DNA of 64,000 nucleotides, taken from assembly GCA_035236585.1 (NCBI GenBank), contig CP141126.1, positions 10,739,001-10,803,000 of the forward strand, in the 5' to 3' direction. Shown piece after piece: positions 25,301-37,823 of this stretch. This stretch comes from Warburgia ugandensis (Eukaryota > Streptophyta > Magnoliopsida > Canellales > Canellaceae). Each line of letters begins with the position of its first letter. Position 1 is the stretch's first letter. The notes below the pieces were generated by a model. That model ran no database searches. It saw only the letters and a list, made by a program, of their open reading frames with translations, and was not told the origin of the DNA. The position numbers and the translations under genes are program-made.

Positions 25301-26819
25301 AGAAACATAGAATTGCTAAGACTGGTTCCTAGTGATGTCAGTGACTGAGGTAGAGATGAATCTCTTGAAACTACACTATTTTCAAAGAAGTAGAAAATCA
25401 GCTAGAGAAAAAGACAGAAGTACTTAGATCGCACAGAGTGAAGAGTGTATCTCTCTAGTATTTAGTAAATTCTTTGAGGACCATGGAATCATTCACCAAG
25501 TATCAGCACAATATGCTCCACAAAAGAATGGAGTGGCTGAAAGAAAAAACAGACTTTAATAGGCTTGGAAAATGCCATGCAATCAAATTCTGTCTTGCTT
25601 CATAACTTAATGGGAGAAGCAATCATAACAGCTTGCCACATGCTCAGCAGAATCCCACATGAACATTCTGATAAACACGTTATGAAATGTGGGAAGGAAG
25701 GAAACCTAATTGTAAGTACTCAAAAATTAATGCCACCTCCGATAACTAGAATGGTAACAGACCTCCTTCCACTGCATAAAAGAAGTACAATCCTTCCAAA
25801 GATTAGTCAAACCCATTTCTGATAACAATGGCGCTAGAAGTGCCTCTTTTGCTAGATCATGGGTTGGAGGTGCTCATGGCTGTGTTCAACTTTTAAAAAA
25901 TAAATAAGTTCTCTTCTCCATAAGATTTCCTATATTGCCTCTAGCAAATGAGACTGTCTAAACTCTAACTAATAGCTTCTACCTACACTGAATTGTCCAA
26001 CAAACCAATTCCTTCTACAGCTTCTGACATCATATACATGATCAAAATTGAACCACTCGACAACTCCTTAAAATCATTTCCTATTTCTGCATATTCATTG
26101 AAGATGATGATTCAGAGTTCTAAGAAATCAAAGATGTTTCTACAATTCTCCAAAGATGATCTCTGTTTCAATATCAAAGAAACAAGAAAAGCATGCCGTT
26201 TTAACTCATTTTGAATGTTAAAGCTTGCAGCTATCAATCCCATCATCATTTATCATTCATCACAAAGAACAATGAAACAAACATGAAATTGAACAAATCG
26301 ACAGAAACTTCATAACAGGCTCACTTCAATAACAGTAATCGAAAAACTAAAATAAAGTAAAAAGAAAGGATAATCTTTTTCCTCACTCATCAGTACACAA
26401 ACCAAACATCGGAATTACCTGTGGCATTTGCCAGGCTCCCGGTACATCAAGCCTCGATGCGGCAAAGACCTGCAATAGATTAAGAAAAAATATGCTCAGA
26501 CTATCCAAAAAGAAATCAAAACAAGCCAAACAATAAAGACAAAACGAAAGCAGAAATCACGGACCTTTTTACAAGGGTTGATGAGACATATCCCAACATT
26601 CCTCCTGTAGCCTGGCGGGGGAGCTTCCATGGACGATGACGAAGAAGACAACGCGCAGGAGACGAGCTTCAAGGGCTTTTGTTGCAGGAGGGTCGGGTAG
26701 GTAAATTTGCCGAGTCCCAAGGGGTAAAAGTGGCAAAAAGAAGGAACCTTGTGAGCAGCTGGAAGATGCTGACGCTGGCGTACAAAGGGCGAATTTAAGA
26801 GAACAGCTCGGCAAACCAT
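19334..26819 (-). CDS. Plastid-type Nudix hydrolase (Ap4A/RppH-like)
   Basis: Nudix enzymes of this group cleave dinucleoside polyphosphates such as Ap4A. Exons on the - strand: 26819-26565, 26469-26419, 23218-23126, 20166-20072, 19613-19499 and 19420-19334. All have GT/AG borders and matching phases and give 231 residues. About 70 N-terminal residues rich in Ser, Leu and basic residues look like a plastid transit peptide, before PPPGYRRNVGICLINP. Then come FAASRLDVPGAWQMPQGG and a complete Nudix box at residues 103-125 (G103, E109, R117-E118, E121-E122, G124). After it come VPYWLTYDFPPEV, WKGQAQKWFLLRF, EFGEWSWMTPQQV and KKPVYEEVLKVF, the marks of plant NUDX25/26/27-like enzymes. With a transit peptide it resembles NUDX26/27 more than cytosolic NUDX25. 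Two introns near 3 kb are filled with repeats. Confidence 0.93.
20877..21045 (-). mobile_element. Au-type SINE in a Nudix intron
   Basis: The + strand reads the complement of the tail first (CATGAAGCTCCCGCCTATGT), then GGGCGGACCACAAGGGCC, and AACCCGTGACCTCAAGGTCA near the tRNA-like head. The last few head bases are replaced by CCTCGATAACT. It lies in the 20167-23125 intron, in the same orientation as the gene. Confidence 0.8.
23720..25990 (+). mobile_element. Dead Ty1-copia retrotransposon in a Nudix intron
   Basis: Remains of gag and integrase read on the + strand, antisense to the host gene. At about 24435 a worn zinc knuckle reads YLCGKSGHYAKDHRQRKNK, with first and last Cys lost. At about 25490-25680 the integrase end reads QYAPQKNGVAERKNR, then MGEAIITACHMLSRIPHE after a break. 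Similar sequences at 23720-23800 and 25910-25985 (both contain CTGTCTAAACTCTAA) may be worn LTR ends. No RT or RNase H was found. Outer limits are uncertain. Confidence 0.75.
24561..24777 (+). repeat. Internal duplication in the copia element, period about 150 bp
   Basis: ATGATCTCCAAAGTGAATTT followed by GGTCA, an AAGGATTGG block and GGTGGA occurs at about 24572 and again at about 24726. The second copy starts the next, diverged unit. Confidence 0.7.
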
Positions 26820-28619
26820 CGCGTACGAGTTATTTGTGTTGTCGGAAAAGAAAGAATACGCTTCAGTGCGGGGGATTCATTTCGGATTCGGGAATAGGCA
26901 TCTAGCTTGGGTAGAATTACAGAACTACCCTAATGGAGGTAAAAACTATATGATTGGTCCCACCGCGGGAGTAATCAGAACCACTTATCCGTGGAGTTTG
27001 TTATGGATGAGTTCCCAATGAAAATTCTTCTTGTAGGCGTGGCAATGGTTTGGGTGAGGCCAAGTTTTTGGGCGACCTTAACCCTACTCAAGTTATAGAA
27101 TTTCTGATACCCTTGTCTGCCTAGGTCAAAATTTTTTGCCTCTAGCCCTAACCCTTGTAGGTCACTCAAGCTTGGGTTTCCTAATTGACCCTTAGCTTGC
27201 TAAGAGCTTCAAAATCATTTTCCAGAACCTATACCCCATAATGTACTTAGATAATGATAAAAAATAACTTTCGGACCTACAATATAATGTACTTCCAATA
27301 AAGGCTTTGAAGTTTTGATTTTCTTGTTATTGAATGACAATAATTATCATAATATCTTTGTTTTGTATTTTTAAGAAATTTCATATGAGGTGCTTAATTT
27401 TGTCATTTAAGATAACCATACAAGTTACTAAGTTCCCCTAGTTTTTTCATCACCAACCTTCTCTCAAATTGAGTCACAGATTCTTTGACCCTAGCCTTGC
27501 TCGGGTTATAAATATTCTACTACCCCTAACCCTAATCCTTACTAGTCATTAGGGCTGAGACTCCTTAATTGACTTGAACCGTTGTCATCCCTAAATATTG
27601 CAAGGAGTTAGATATGATATGCACCCTCCTTTGGATAATCCCAACTATGAATGGAAATGGGGTTAAAACTAATTATGAGGTATTGCATATCTAATAGCAT
27701 GTTAGTCAAGTTTGAGGTAACTCAATTTAGCCCAAGTTCACTCAATCTTGGTTTGTCCAGAGTTAGCCTGATCTAGTTAGATATCAAGTACAAAATCTTG
27801 TTTCCACTTGATTTGGTCCGATATTGTGCTACTTGAGTTAGTTAGATTTTGCATAATGTTAGGATGAGCTAGATTGAGTTTGACATAAGCTAAGGTAAGT
27901 TTGATCTTGTTTGACTAGAATTTATATAAATATTTAAATGTAAAAATAACTTACATTTAGGTCTAAATCTTGTCAAACTTGTGTAGGCTTAGAGTAACAA
28001 TCTCTAATAAAAACATGTTTCTAGAACCACATTGCATGCCATGAAGCATGTTTGTAAGCTCTTTATACATAATATGAAGCCTAATTGGTGGGCCCTTCTG
28101 GCTCATGATGGATTGTTTGTGTATCACAAATACTACAAAGCCTATTTGTGGGCTTTCCATTACTTAATTTAAAAATAGGTGTATAAATAATTTTCTATTT
28201 GTAAATAGTTTTTTATTTGAAAATGAGTGTGCATGCCTTTTAAGGCTCACCATGTATATAGTTTCTTATTTGAAAATGTGTGTAAATCATAGCTGTTATA
28301 TCTTACTATTTCTATTAAAATTTATGAAATTTCTTAAAAAAATAAATGAACTGGGTTGAATTAATTACATAAATTCTATTTAGAATCAAATTTCATGTAT
28401 TACTTGCCAACAAATGTCTAGCATAGTTGGTTGCAGACAACTCGACATCTTTCCTGAAATACGCTTGGTAGCATGGTTTGAGTCCTCCTTTCCCTTTTCA
28501 TTGGGGATTATTGTAGGAGAGTGTGTAGTTTTCTTTATAATTCTTTACTTGTAACAAAAATAAATAAGTCATGTAGTCATTAAGTAATGAATGCAAGCTA
28601 CACAACTTTTATCATGAGG
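26820..28619. other. Upstream region of the Nudix gene and AT-rich intergenic DNA
   Basis: The first few hundred bases should hold the Nudix promoter on the - strand; I see no clear TATA box to commit to. The rest is AT-rich with no recognisable gene or transposon. Confidence 0.5.
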
Positions 28620-29375
28620 CGGCAATAGGGATAGACGAACCAGTTCCCTTTTTGTTTGGTAAGCAATTTACCCATGATCTTGAATAGGAAAGTCCCTTCT
28701 TGCACCGCTAGTGATTGCCCTACAAAGGCTTTGCCCAAGATGAGGGCAGATATTTCCATGATTATTATTAAGCCCTTGAGATCTATAGAATTACACTAAG
28801 GATTGGCATTGAGCTTATACCTTTTCACATTGATTATGGATGAGTTAACAAAATATCTGCACAAGGAGATTCCATGGTATATGTTATTTGTCGATGAAAT
28901 TATTTTTATTAATAAGATAAGGAAGGGCATAAACATAAAGTTAGAGTTAGGGAGAGATGCATTAGAATTTAAAGGATTTAAAATTAGTCAAACTAAGATA
29001 AAGCACGTAAAATGCAATTTTTGCAAAGATAGAAGTAGGAGTGGAGTATCAATAAAATTTGATAATCAAGAAGTCTCCTTAAAGACCACTTTCAATACTT
29101 GAAATTGATAATTCATGAGAGCAGAGTGATTGAGGGGGAGATTATCAAGAGAATCCACGTGGATTATAACAAATAAAGATGCCCCTCTAGAAGTTAGTGT
29201 GATTGGCAAGTGCTACTCAAACTAAAAGACAAATTCTATAAGATGGCTATCAGGCCAACCATGCACTATGGATTAAATTATTGGATAGTTAGAAAACAAC
29301 ATATCCATAAGATGAGCATAGCCAAAATGAGGATGTTGAAATAGATATATGGCAAGACAAGAAAGGATAGAATTT
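28620..29375 (+). pseudogene. LINE reverse transcriptase remnant
   Basis: Conceptual translation in shifting frames gives ALSLYLFTLIMDELTKYL, IPWYMLFVDEIIFINK (the FADD catalytic block changed to FVDE), LELGRDALEFKGFKISQTK, then KTNSIRWLSGQP and finally a piece like KKQHIHKMSIAKMRMLRW. This is the C-terminal RT half of a plant LINE. The catalytic Asp pair is lost and several frameshifts are present. Confidence 0.8.
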
Positions 29376-29411
29376 AAAAATAAAAAAAAAACAGAGAGGG
29401 AACTCAGGATT

Positions 29412-32400
29412 TGTAATAACCCCAAATTTTTGTAAATTATTGAGAAAATTTAATAAAGTTTGAATTTTCAAAAATTTTGGACTGGAATATTAGGTTATTG
29501 AAAATTCTCTTTTTAAAGAGATTAAACAATGATTTAAAATTGAATATTTGGAATGTACTTGAAAAACCATTCGAAATGACATTAAGTATGTTCAATTCCG
29601 AGTTAAAATGAAAATTTTCTAATTTTCTAAACAAAAGGGTAAAATGATAATTTCACTCATAACCAATAATTAAAACATAAATATTTGGAATGTACTCAGA
29701 AAGCTAATCGAAATGACTATAAGTACACTAAATTTCGAGTTCGGACAAATAGTGCCTATTTTTCTCTATTTTTGGAAATAAAAGGAAAAATGGTCATTTC
29801 ACTCTTTTGTTGGACCCAAAAAAGTTAGGTAAGGACTGAGATCAGAAATGATGCAAGTCAAGCATCAACCAACACTCAGCCCCTAGTGGAGGTAGTAGAA
29901 TTTTCACTCCCCATTTTAATATTTTGAGTGGAATTTAGATTAAAATAAAAAATTAATTACAAAAACTGCCTATAAATAACTCTAAAAATTCTACAAAAAT
30001 TTTCATAACTTCATCACAAAATTTCCTAGATCTCTTGAAAAATCAAAGCAAAACTCCTCCCCCATTTTTCCCAATCTCTCTCTTTTTTCCTCTTTCTCTC
30101 CTCTTTATAGAATAGTACAAGAACCCTAAATTCAATTAGTCACTCCGTTCTAGGTAAAATTTTATAAATCTTATCATTCATATTGTTCTAAATTCTCTAA
30201 TCTACAAAACCGCCAAAGTAATTTCAAGATCTAACGGTTTAATCAACGCGAACACGCAAATCAAGATTTATTCGGTGAGTTATGACATACTGTGAGGATT
30301 TATTTATTTTGGCATTAATTCTTCATTTTTAAGCAAATCAGGTAGGTAGATATCATCTCATATTCATTTTATGTCATGTTTGATATTTTTAATTTTACAA
30401 AATTTGATTTTCTATTAAATTTTGAGAAAATCAAGTTCCAGTCAACAACCCTCCATATCTGCATCATGGAGGGCTCAAATAAAAATTTTAAGCCATCCAA
30501 TAGATTCAGAAGGGTTCAAAACCCTTAGGTATTAAATAACATCCAATTTCATAGAGATATGATGGCTCAATTTGAAGGAGAAAAGAGATATGGTGATTTG
30601 ACAGTCCGATCTGAATTGTCTCACCATTTACAGGTCACCACTCCATATTCATCGGTGGTCATTGGTAAAACAAGGCGGGATGACCGGTTTTGCCTATTTT
30701 GTCCTGTTCTAACAGCTAGATCAAATATGAAACTTTAAAACAACTGTGAACTTCAAACTTGAATTCCGGAGTCATCTGAGCTCCAAATCATAAGCGAAAA
30801 GAAGCTATAGAAAGCTTATGATGTCTAATTTCATATGAAATAATAAAATTTAAGAAATATTTCAAGAAACTTTCTGTTTAAAGAAAATAATATTGTTACT
30901 TTCATGATTTTGAAGATCTGAAATAATCAGACCTTAAGGATCTAATATATTTATGTTATAATAATGAGGATATATGAAATAAAGGGTTAATTATAACATA
31001 TCTACAATGAATTGATAGAATCTAGCTTTATGTTAAAAATACCCTAAAAATTGTAAAGGAACCTTCTTGCTCAATAGGATCAAGCATGGTCAAACTCTAT
31101 GGATGGGTTGGATGGAGTTAATAATGATGAGATCTAGTAAGATCATGAACCAGTTATGATAAAAACATGTGAAGATGATCTTTGGACATTTAATGTGATT
31201 AAAACCCTAAGATCAAAGGGATGGACATAAACTCTAATGGTTGGTTCATATTAATTATCTTAAATAATCTTAAATTGTTATATTAATTATCTATACTTAT
31301 CTTTAGTGTAATTATTATTAATTAGTATCATTATCTTAGAATATTAGTAGATTTGGCAATCATAGAGATTATGCTAGTTTAATTTGATTCCTTTAAGTAC
31401 ATTATTTACTTAGGGATCATGCTAGTATAAATGTAAGTACCTTGTACCATTATTCTTAGTTTTATATTGGCTTATGCTTTAAATTTCATAATTGATTTAT
31501 TGTCAAATCTTCTTAGTAGATTTAATTATTAATTAGTTATGATATAAAGAGCATAAAGCACCAAAAATGTATCCTAATGAGAAATTATAGTTTCATGACA
31601 CAAATAAGAAGGAATGACTTTACTTGGACTTAATTAGTAAGAGCTATAGTTAGTAGGACAATATAAGGAATGGTTCACCATCTCCTTAGCCCAAAGTAAG
31701 AGAATAATAAACCTCCTTGAATGACATTATGGATATTCATGAAAATTAATAAAAATCAAGTAGAGATAAATTTAGGATATACGAGCTCATAGGAACTTTA
31801 TAAAAGGTTGAGCTAAGGTCACTCCAGTGGACGTTGAACATTGTGGTTAAGGGGATTTTCTAATAGAGCCTCCCTCATCCCCTACCTTATAATGATGTTT
31901 GTTGAGGTCTAAACGCCTCCTGACATGAGGATTGAAATAACCACTTTTTTAGCAGACTATAACTGGTAAGCCTTAGTCAATTGAAAATAAGAAGGGCTAT
32001 CTAGAATTAGAATATAAAAGGTTAGCAAATTATCTAATCTTAATAAAAATTGTAAATAAGATAAGAATGATCAAACAAGATTCAAGAGAGATCTTGAATG
32101 CTCAAAAACAACAAAAGAAAAGAAATACGAATGTAGAGTAAATTGATGTTGTGTGATTATACTTGTAATATATAGTTATTAGATTAAAAGATCTGAACCC
32201 TTGATCATATATGATTCAAGGAGGAAAGATTCAGATCATCCTACTTAAGGATGATTAAAAGACTATGTAGTATTTACCTTTGAGTAAAAGATGACATTAT
32301 ACATATGGTTTGACAGATATATGCTAATCAAAGACTATGGTAAACTTCAAGGAGTAGTAATACCTTATAGAGGTAGGAGGATTTGATAAATGCATCTACA

Positions 32401-33643
32401 TGAGAAATACATGTTGAATACATGGTCTTACGTCTAGAAATGTTGACAAGTATAATGTAAATACTTGTCATAAATCCCTTTGAAATCCATATGATCCAAC
32501 CATTATGATGAGAACATATATATATATATATATGAAATGGTTAAGTGTTGAGTTAAGGAAAAATCCTAAGTAAATAGGGAAATATGAAATATTCCAGCCC
32601 AAGTAAATAGACAGATTGTCTGATATGTATGAGAAATATTTTACATACAAGCATGGAAGCTATGCTAGGGGCCCCTTTTAACAGGCATGAGCTTGGGGAT
32701 GCTATACTAGGGAAGTTATAAGGGTCTGGCCACTCGCTTCCCGAAATTATGATATGATAGATACCAAGCCCAAAGAGACGCTGAAAGTCGGGTGGGGCAA
32801 TTATGGGAAGGCCACCACTATGAAAGTCATGTCTCCCTATAAGGGTAGTGACATAATTTATCTACCGTGGTGTCAGTGGAGCATGGAGCAGTTATCCTAG
32901 TGCACTGAACGAATCAGGCTGCAAGCATGGTAGTCCTTGATGTATTTTGTACTATGATGCATATGAGATATGCATAGTGAAATGCCTTATGTTTTGGCAT
33001 GATGAAATGCTAAGTAATTATATATTACTAATATTTCCTAAGAAGAAAAATTCCAAGTATAAGACTAGCTGAAATATGAATTTCCTATAGTGGAAAGAGT
33101 TTATTAGCTTAGTTTGGGAAATGCTATTTAACTATTTTTATGATTTTAATGGATTTATCCATGTATAGCATGTATGTATAAAGATGTACATATATAATAA
33201 AGTAACGAGATTGATCCATGCGTATATTTATGAATAATGGGATTATTAACCATTAGGATTATACTGTCAAATTATTATACTTCTTGAATCCTTTAAGATA
33301 TTGTAAATGTTTGAATGTTTACATTATCTCAAATATAGAAAAGGAGAGTTAGGAGCTCAAGACTTGAGAAGATTTAAAAGAATAATTGATTAGGGTTTAT
33401 CCCTTGAAGACTTGTATTTTATTTGAGAGCATTCTATTGTATTGAGCATTTTCATTGTGTTGTGAGCTTTGAAATTTGGATTATATAATTTGGACAAATA
33501 TTATAATGATACCATGGGCTGTGTATTGTGAATCACTAGATGGATCATGTAATTTAATAAAAGTATATTCCTTTAATAGAATTTTATCTTATACAAAATT
33601 CTACTTATACCAAAAAAATTTACTACTAAGGGCCCTGGCATTG

Positions 33644-33645
<2 letters not shown>
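29412..33645 (+). mobile_element. Very long noncoding LTR (gypsy type), copy 1
   Basis: Begins TGTAATAACCCCAAATTTTT, a plant gypsy LTR edge, and ends near GGGCCCTGGCATTGTAA just before a CT microsatellite. Over 4.2 kb there is no coding frame. A TATA-like CTATAAATAAC at about 29970 may be the LTR promoter. Blocks along its whole length align with 48612-52457 in reverse complement. The region 32690-32760 also resembles 42650-42730 in the solo LTR, so all three belong to one superfamily. No convincing 5-bp target duplication was found. Confidence 0.65.

Positions 33646-33646
<1 letters not shown>

Positions 33647-33736
<90 letters not shown>
33647..33736 (+). repeat. (TC)n microsatellite, 90 bp, perfect
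   Basis: Forty-five uninterrupted TC units directly follow the end of the long LTR. The frames of alternating Arg-Glu it creates are not genes. Confidence 0.98.
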
Positions 33737-33738
<2 letters not shown>

Positions 33739-35985
33739 AAGGGGCAATGGATGTTGTCAAAACAAGCATAGGCATGTTGAGAATTGAAGAAAGTTTGTAA
33801 TCGTATTCATTCAAAAAGGAAAACAATTTCATTCTTTTGATGGATAATGGTTTGGAAAAGCAACTAAATGGAGATTCTGATAAACAGGCACAAGGACGAT
33901 ATCATACGATCCTTAAGAATCTTCAGTAATGGATGATTCTAACCTGAATTGGTTGACCCTGTACAAGCATTTGTTTCAAGCTTTCTAAATCCTCCATGTT
34001 CTTGTCTACAATGTACACTCATGTGGTTAGGATTAGTCAATCTTATAAGATGTTGTTGCATGGCTTAAACCTAGATGCAATGAGAGAGAGTCATAGACTT
34101 CTCTTTCCCCATTTGACTAGATGGTTTGTTGGGTACACATATTTGCCTACTGCTAACAAGACTGTGGTATCGCTATTTAATTGGCAACATGAATCTTCCT
34201 ATTACGCCAAATCTAGATATTTGATTAATCAATCCTCGTTTATGGTCCATCAATCAAAGATTTCTGCTCAAACTGTATTACCATAAAAGCAACCCAATGT
34301 GTTGTTATTTGTTGCCGATAGGATGTGGGACTAGAAAGTTCTTAGGGGATGGTTTAGTGCACTACATGTAGTATGGAAACCATCACACAGACGTCACATC
34401 CAATAGAGTGATTAGATTGGAAAAACTTAGCTTTTTTTTTTAAATAAAATAAAAAGCCCTCAGAATTATTCAAAATTAATCTTTGGAAATGGGCTTCACT
34501 ATGGGTGGCAAATCTTTCCACAAGTTGTGTTCGGGTCGTGTCGAGACTGACCCATTAAGGTATATGGGTAGACATGAACACAACTCGATTAATAATCATG
34601 TCAAGAACTTGTGACTCAAACATGACTGATTATTAAACGACTCAACATGACATGATTCATATAACATGATTATTTAAATGGGTTGTGTTAGGATAACACA
34701 ACACAACTAGTGTAACACGATTATGTAAATGAGTCATGTTCGAGTCAAATGACACAATGCAATTCATATAACACAACCTGTTTATTGAATGAGTTGACAG
34801 ACTTGTGTAACACAATTATGTCTCACATGACATGACAAAAAAATCTTGTCTGACATGACACAATTTAGTATTAATGTACCTTAATAATATAATTTCTATA
34901 ATGTTTTCTTTAGAAAACATCTCACTAACACATAAATAAAAACTTTGTAAAGGTAAAACAAGTAAAAAAATAAACTTTAACAAAGGGTAGAAATCAAACA
35001 TAATAAATTAATACAAACTGTTTAAAAAAGAAAATAAATGAAAAATAGAGACCAAATAAAATACAACCCAAAAACAAGTAAGTCTTTATTATTTCATTTA
35101 TTATAATAATTAGGCACCTAATACCTATTATATTATTCATAATCTAATACTTTTCAATTATATATATATGTGTGTGTGTATTGTACAGTATAAAATGGGC
35201 TAAGCTGAAAGGCATTGACTACCCAGCAAAACTCAATTGGAAAAAATGTCAATGTAAGGTTTATTAGTTCTTTACTATAATTTATAACCTAAACTTATTT
35301 CACATGAAATTTGAATATTTTTTATTATCTTTGGTGTGCAATGCCGCTACACAATAATTTGATTGGGAGTGTGGTTATTATATTCTCATATACAATAGAA
35401 CTCTCATTTGCGAAAGATTTACAATCTCACAATTGGGTAAGGTAAGACAATTATTGATCATTGTTACAGTTTTCTATATTTCTTATAGGTGAATTTGAAA
35501 AACAAGAGTTACTTCCAATTATATCTATATGACATTGGAATGGAATGAACAGAACATATTATGAATTTTGATTTATAGTTCACTAATATTAATGAATGTA
35601 AATTTTACTCAAATAAAATAAAAAACATATCTTCATTTCTAAAAATATATTTCACTTTTCTTCTTATTGAAGTATGTGTGCACTTTCTTTATTTTAATAA
35701 AAGAAAGTTTGTGTGTTGAATCAGCCATATAGTTGTCTATGGAGAAGTGTAAATGTATAGGTATGATTTCTTTATTTCAATGTGAAGTGTATGGAGAAGT
35801 TAGCCATGAAATGTTAGAAGTAAATGTATAGAATGATTGTAGCCTAGATAAGTGAAGTAAATGTGTTATTTTTTCTCATAGTGACTGTTGAATTAATGTA
35901 CCTTGAAAAATATAACTGCACAAAAAACGTACTGATAGAAAAAATAAAATAAAATACTGAAAGTGGTTAAGAAGGATGTACAATT
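33737..35985. other. AT-rich repeat-like intergenic DNA
   Basis: A + strand frame at 33996-34286 matches nothing I know. At about 34500-34880 imperfect repeats of motifs such as ACACGATTATGTAAATGAGT and CATGACATGATTCATATAAC recur in both orientations, a pattern common in worn plant DNA transposons. A short (TG)n lies near 35170. No gene is seen. Confidence 0.45.
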
Positions 35986-35989
35986 AATA

Positions 35990-36400
35990 CAATATAGTTT
36001 TTGAAAAATCATCTTATATTGCTATAAGAATATAGGATGCTTTTTTAAAAACATCCATATTTTTATAAGAATAAAAGATGTATTATATTTAAATATAAGA
36101 CGGCTTATGAAAAATCATCCTATATTCTTATAGTAATATAGGATGGTTTATCAAAACCATCTTTTATTTAAACATAATATAGGGCAGTTTTCAAAAACTA
36201 TCTTAAATTATTATTAATATCAAACAATTTTAGTAATCGTTCTATATTAGTATAAGAATATAGGATGATTTTTTAGAATTCATCTTATATTAGTTAGAAT
36301 AAAGAACGATTTTGAATAACAATCCTTTTTTTAAAACTATCTACAAAAAACTATGAAAAATATGGGACGGTTTTAAAAACACTATCCTATATTTGATGAA
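35990..36400. repeat. CACTA-like array of short inverted subterminal repeats
   Basis: Units such as AAATCATCTTATATT, ATATAGGATGGTTTATCAAA, ACCATC and GGGACGGTTTTAAAAACACT repeat many times in alternating orientation. Subterminal arrays of AGGACGGTTTT/AAAACCGTCCT type are typical of plant CACTA elements. No transposase and no certain CACTA terminus are visible, so this is a remnant or an internally deleted copy. Confidence 0.5.
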
Positions 36401-36957
36401 GGTACATGTGGACCCTATTTTTCCTGCGATGCTCGCCCTCAATTAGTGGAACCCAACCATGACCATTTAGGATCTTTGTAAGATGAATAGAACACAATGG
36501 AATAAATTTCGAAGCATACCCTATCTAAGACAAGCTTAAAAGAGAGTGGCTGGATCACCTAAAATGTTGGTGCCTCCATGGGGTGCTAATCATCTTATAA
36601 TTTCTGCTCGGGGTAATCCACACATTTATAAATTGGATTGTATAAGTGTTGCAAACGAGTCAATATCATGATATAATTTTTGACGTGTAATTTTTTTCTG
36701 ACTGATTCTAACTGTCATTTTCTTAATACAAGCTACTAAATCTGCGTGGCTTGCGCATCACCAAATCAAAGGCGGCCATGTGGTGAAGGCAAGGGCATGC
36801 TCAATCCAATTGGTCAAGGGTATTTTAGTAATTTCATGGAAGCCCACGTCTTCGAGAACGTCCTGGCACTCGAAACATACCGCTTTCTGCCGAAGATACC
36901 CCCACCGCCTCAGTAGATTACCAATCTCCCCACTGGAAAAACCGCGGCGCTCTACCG
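36401..36957. other. Upstream region of the 37074 gene
   Basis: No coding content is recognised. It becomes less AT-rich toward the gene, consistent with a promoter-proximal region. Confidence 0.5.
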
Positions 36958-36966
36958 TTTAAATAA
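36958..36966 (+). promoter_or_regulatory. Possible TATA box of the 37074 gene
   Basis: TTTAAATAA lies 108 bp before the start codon and is followed by a CT-rich stretch (CCCTCCCTCCCTCCAATTCT) typical of plant 5' leaders. This predicts a transcription start near 36990. Confidence 0.4.
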
Positions 36967-37073
36967 TCCCTTCTCACTTCACCAGACTCCATCCCCTCCC
37001 TCCCTCCAATTCTCTCCGTTTTCGTTGCGGAATCTCGCCGTCGAGCGGCGCGTTCTCCCGGAAAACCTCGAAG

Positions 37074-37823
37074 ATGGATGAAGCCGTCTCTTTCCCGGTT
37101 GTCTTCTTCGATGGGGAACGCGAGATCAACATCGGCAATGTCACCGTGGAACCTCATCTCGGTTTCAAGAAATTCCAAACGATTATAAGCCGAAAGATTG
37201 GAATCTCACCGCATCAAGTCTCCATATCATTCATTGGAGGCAAGAAATCCATGTCGCGAGAGGAAACTTGCCTAAAAATCCCGATCCACGAGAACGTCAA
37301 ATTCGCACCAATCATCGGCCAAAAGGAGGGTTTCTTTTTCGCAGTGCTGAAGCGATCCAGGAGAGATAGAAGGGGAAAGTCTCGGCATACTATTGAGAAC
37401 GAGGACTTATTATATTCCGATCATACGCAGAAAAGCATCCCTCCGCCAAAGACAAAGATTCTCCGTCGTGATTCAGCGACCAGTCCGCCAGAATTTGGAA
37501 GCTTTTCTCCTCTCAACGCCCAATTTCCGGCGTCAGACAGTTACGCGCTAGGGTTTTTGGAGAATTTGCAGCGGCAGCAAGAGATGTATCTCATGTCGAC
37601 AAAGCCGTACGGATATTCTCAAACAGTCGACGCCGGATTCGTACTTTCTCGGGTTAATGACGGATTCTCGAAGGCTATAACCGTATGCGAGGTGTGTTCG
37701 ACTTCAAACGGTCGGCCTGTACCCTTCCATTGGTGTGTCTACGATGCCATTACGGTGGGTTTCAGATCGCCTGCAGGTCCAATCAAGAGGCCGGCGAAGG
37801 TTAGCGGCGCTGAGAGCGCCTAA
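37074..37823 (+). CDS. Plant protein of unknown function, DUF7138-like, single exon
   Basis: An intact 249-residue frame with no intron. The N-terminus (FPVVFFDGEREINIGNVTV, then KKFQTIISRKIGISPHQVSI) looks like a small ubiquitin- or PB1-like fold. The middle has a basic stretch (LKRSRRDRRGKSRH) that could be a nuclear signal, then a Pro/Ser-rich linker. The C-terminal block has C205-x2-C208-x10-H219-x-C221 and FHWCVYDAITVGFRSPAGPI, where the Cys/His set may bind zinc. I recall this layout from a plant-only family, probably the one catalogued as DUF7138; no function is known to me. Start choice: first ATG after the leader, with a purine at -3. It is close to a TATA-like site and far from other genes. 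That it is a real gene is nearly certain; the family name is less so. Confidence 0.85.
   Translation: MDEAVSFPVVFFDGEREINIGNVTVEPHLGFKKFQTIISRKIGISPHQVSISFIGGKKSMSREETCLKIPIHENVKFAPIIGQKEGFFFAVLKRSRRDRRGKSRHTIENEDLLYSDHTQKSIPPPKTKILRRDSATSPPEFGSFSPLNAQFPASDSYALGFLENLQRQQEMYLMSTKPYGYSQTVDAGFVLSRVNDGFSKAITVCEVCSTSNGRPVPFHWCVYDAITVGFRSPAGPIKRPAKVSGAESA

Noticed and set aside
33626..33832. Frame with long Arg-Glu repeat
   Set aside because: Created by the TC microsatellite.
33996..34286. 96-codon + strand frame considered as a copia fragment
   Set aside because: No retroelement motif could be aligned with confidence.
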